From positions 62,001-126,000 of the forward strand of contig NZ_JARWAC010000009.1 in assembly GCF_029846175.1 (NCBI RefSeq): a stretch of DNA of 64,000 bases, written 5' to 3'. This DNA comes from Sphaerisporangium sp. TRM90804 (GTDB taxonomy: Bacteria; Actinomycetota; Actinomycetes; Streptosporangiales; Streptosporangiaceae). The translations under genes were made by a program, and so were the position numbers. Positions 63,129-64,000 of the stretch are shown one piece after another. The notes under the pieces are model-generated. The model did not search any database, was not told the origin of the DNA, and worked only from the letters and a program-made list of their open reading frames with translations. How positions within the stretch are numbered: the first letter of the stretch is position 1; each line of letters opens with the position of its first letter.

Positions 63129-63887
63129 CTAGGGCCGTTCGAGCGTGAGCAGCGAGTCGGTGAACTCGGGCGCGGGCGCGCCGGGATCCTCGGCGACGAA
63201 CTCCTCCAGGCGGCGGAAGCCGGCCTCCACCTCCTCGGGACTGATCTGAGCGAAGAACGAGAGGGTGCGCAGGCGCAGGCGTTCGAGCACCTCACCGCGG
63301 GTGCCGTCGGACGGCTGGGTGACCGTGCCGAAGTCGGCGACCCGCCAGCCGTCCGCCGTGAACATCGCGATGACCTCGTGCAGCGGCTGGTACAGCGAGG
63401 CGTCCACCTCGAAGCCGCGGGTGAAGTGCTCCAGCCACCACGGCCGGGGATGGTGGTCGCGGAAGTTCGCGCGCAGCAGCAGCCGCCCGCCGGGCTTGAG
63501 CACCCGGGCCAGCTCCCGGGCGGCCCGCGGCTTGTCCTGGACGTGGTGCCAGGACAGGAACATGAGGGCGTAGTCGGCGCTGCCGGACGGCACCGGCATG
63601 TCCTCGGCGGCGCCCGCCACGTACCGCACACCGGGGTGCGAGGACCGGTCCTGCGCGACCTCGCGCATGCGGACCGAGGGATCGACGCCGGTCACCGGCC
63701 CGAACGCCTCCGCCAGCGCGGGGGTGAACCTGCCCGTCCCCGAGCCGACGTCCAGCCCCGTCAGCGGGCGCCGCGCGGGCAGCCGGGCTCCGAAGGCGCT
63801 GATCCAAACCTGTAACTGCCGCTCGGTGAGCGCGCGGCCACGCGCGTAGTCCTGGTACTGCTCCTTGTCGTAGTCGATCCGCCTCAT
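63129..63887 (-). CDS. Class I SAM-dependent methyltransferase
   Basis: 252 residues from ATG 63887 after GGGAGC; an in-frame extension to 63983 crosses a perfect palindrome and is not used. MRRIDYDKEQYQDYARGRAL opening, motif I GLDVGSGTGRFTPAL (near 42), VDPSVRMREVAQ, ALMFLSWHHVQD and LKPGGRLLLRANFRDHH. UbiE-like small-molecule methyltransferase of unknown substrate. Confidence 0.83.
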   Translation of the reverse strand: MRRIDYDKEQYQDYARGRALTERQLQVWISAFGARLPARRPLTGLDVGSGTGRFTPALAEAFGPVTGVDPSVRMREVAQDRSSHPGVRYVAGAAEDMPVPSGSADYALMFLSWHHVQDKPRAARELARVLKPGGRLLLRANFRDHHPRPWWLEHFTRGFEVDASLYQPLHEVIAMFTADGWRVADFGTVTQPSDGTRGEVLERLRLRTLSFFAQISPEEVEAGFRRLEEFVAEDPGAPAPEFTDSLLTLERP

Positions 63888-63906
63888 CACAGCTCCCGGG
63901 TGCGCC

Positions 63907-63930
63907 GGGTCGGCGGCATGCCGCCGACCC
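63907..63930. promoter_or_regulatory. Perfect 24-bp palindrome upstream of the methyltransferase
   Basis: GGGTCGGCGGCA (63907-63918) and TGCCGCCGACCC (63919-63930) are exact reverse complements. It lies between the AT-rich promoter-like stretch (63930-63965) and the start codon, so it would be transcribed in the leader. Confidence 0.75.
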
Positions 63931-64000
63931 GATATATCGACCTGATACATCGGGACGATATGCGAGGTGATCTCAGCCCGCAAGGGAACGCGTCGCCCCA
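63930..64000. promoter_or_regulatory. Promoter-like AT-rich region with repeated GATAnnnCG motif
   Basis: CGATATATCG (63930-63939) is a palindrome, followed by GATACATCG and GATATGCG. These probably are the promoter and operator of the methyltransferase and perhaps of a rightward gene beyond the edge. No start codon with a ribosome site for such a gene is visible within the window. Confidence 0.45.

Overview
The window is a very GC-rich chromosomal segment of a filamentous-type actinomycete, probably a Streptosporangiales member such as Nonomuraea or Streptosporangium. The placement rests on strong G/C third positions, frequent GTG starts, ATGA/GTGA stop-start overlaps, and families such as a SARP/BTAD regulator, DUF5335, DUF4180 and a MmyB-type XRE regulator. 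It carries accessory, stress and resistance functions, with no rRNA, tRNA, CRISPR array, phage or intact insertion sequence. About 55 genes can be supported, plus several gene remnants.

Layout. 0-13 kb: 5' part of recD2 (cut by the window edge), a DUF5335 protein, an M20 peptidase, a beta-lactamase-fold serine hydrolase followed by a PucR-like regulator, a 3 x 47-bp tandem repeat, two alpha/beta hydrolases with a hydrolase fragment and a MerR regulator, and a SARP-type regulator. 13-16 kb: CadD-like transporter, DUF4180, a PNPOx-like flavin-fold protein and a methyltransferase. 16-22 kb: a TetR regulator facing an operon of a UvrA-like (DrrC-type) protein, a siderophore-interacting flavoprotein and a DrrA/DrrB-like ABC exporter. 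22-25 kb: a NarL-type two-component pair and an XRE regulator. 25-32 kb: a LysR regulator with a class A-like serine hydrolase, then a secreted GH9 cellulase with CBM2 and its LacI regulator, then a second, canonical class A beta-lactamase. The 70-bp lysR control region occurs on both sides of the cellulase module. 32-40 kb: membrane protein, Zn alcohol dehydrogenase with a SRPBCC protein, a decayed ECF sigma gene next to a perfect 44-bp palindrome, a secreted carboxylesterase, and an RsbQ-RsbP-like energy-stress pair. 40-45 kb: DUF418 protein, second two-component pair, ice-binding-domain protein, and a fluoride operon (crcB-DUF190-crcB) behind a probable fluoride riboswitch. 45-52 kb: methyltransferase-TetR-methyltransferase operon, EamA transporter, zinc-finger thioredoxin with a cNMP-domain reductase-like flavoprotein, and a DUF1931 histone-fold protein. 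52-59 kb: rifampicin monooxygenase-like gene with a tiny leader ORF, a TetR/membrane protein/flavoprotein locus, and a TetX-like monooxygenase facing its TetR. 59-64 kb: DHFR-like protein, ECF sigma factor with a SnoaL tail, WYL regulator facing a VOC/YdeI pair, and a methyltransferase.

Two themes stand out. The first is density of drug-resistance-type genes, most paired with a local regulator and a recognisable operator: DrrABC-like, LysR-bla, a second bla, Rox-like, TetX-like and a two-component system. The second is local sequence decay and duplication: a frameshifted copy of the recD2 5' end, a truncated hydrolase paralogue, a truncated sigma factor, an alcohol dehydrogenase stub, and the duplicated lysR/bla control region. 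All functional statements are inferred from sequence motifs and gene order read by eye; no database search was run.
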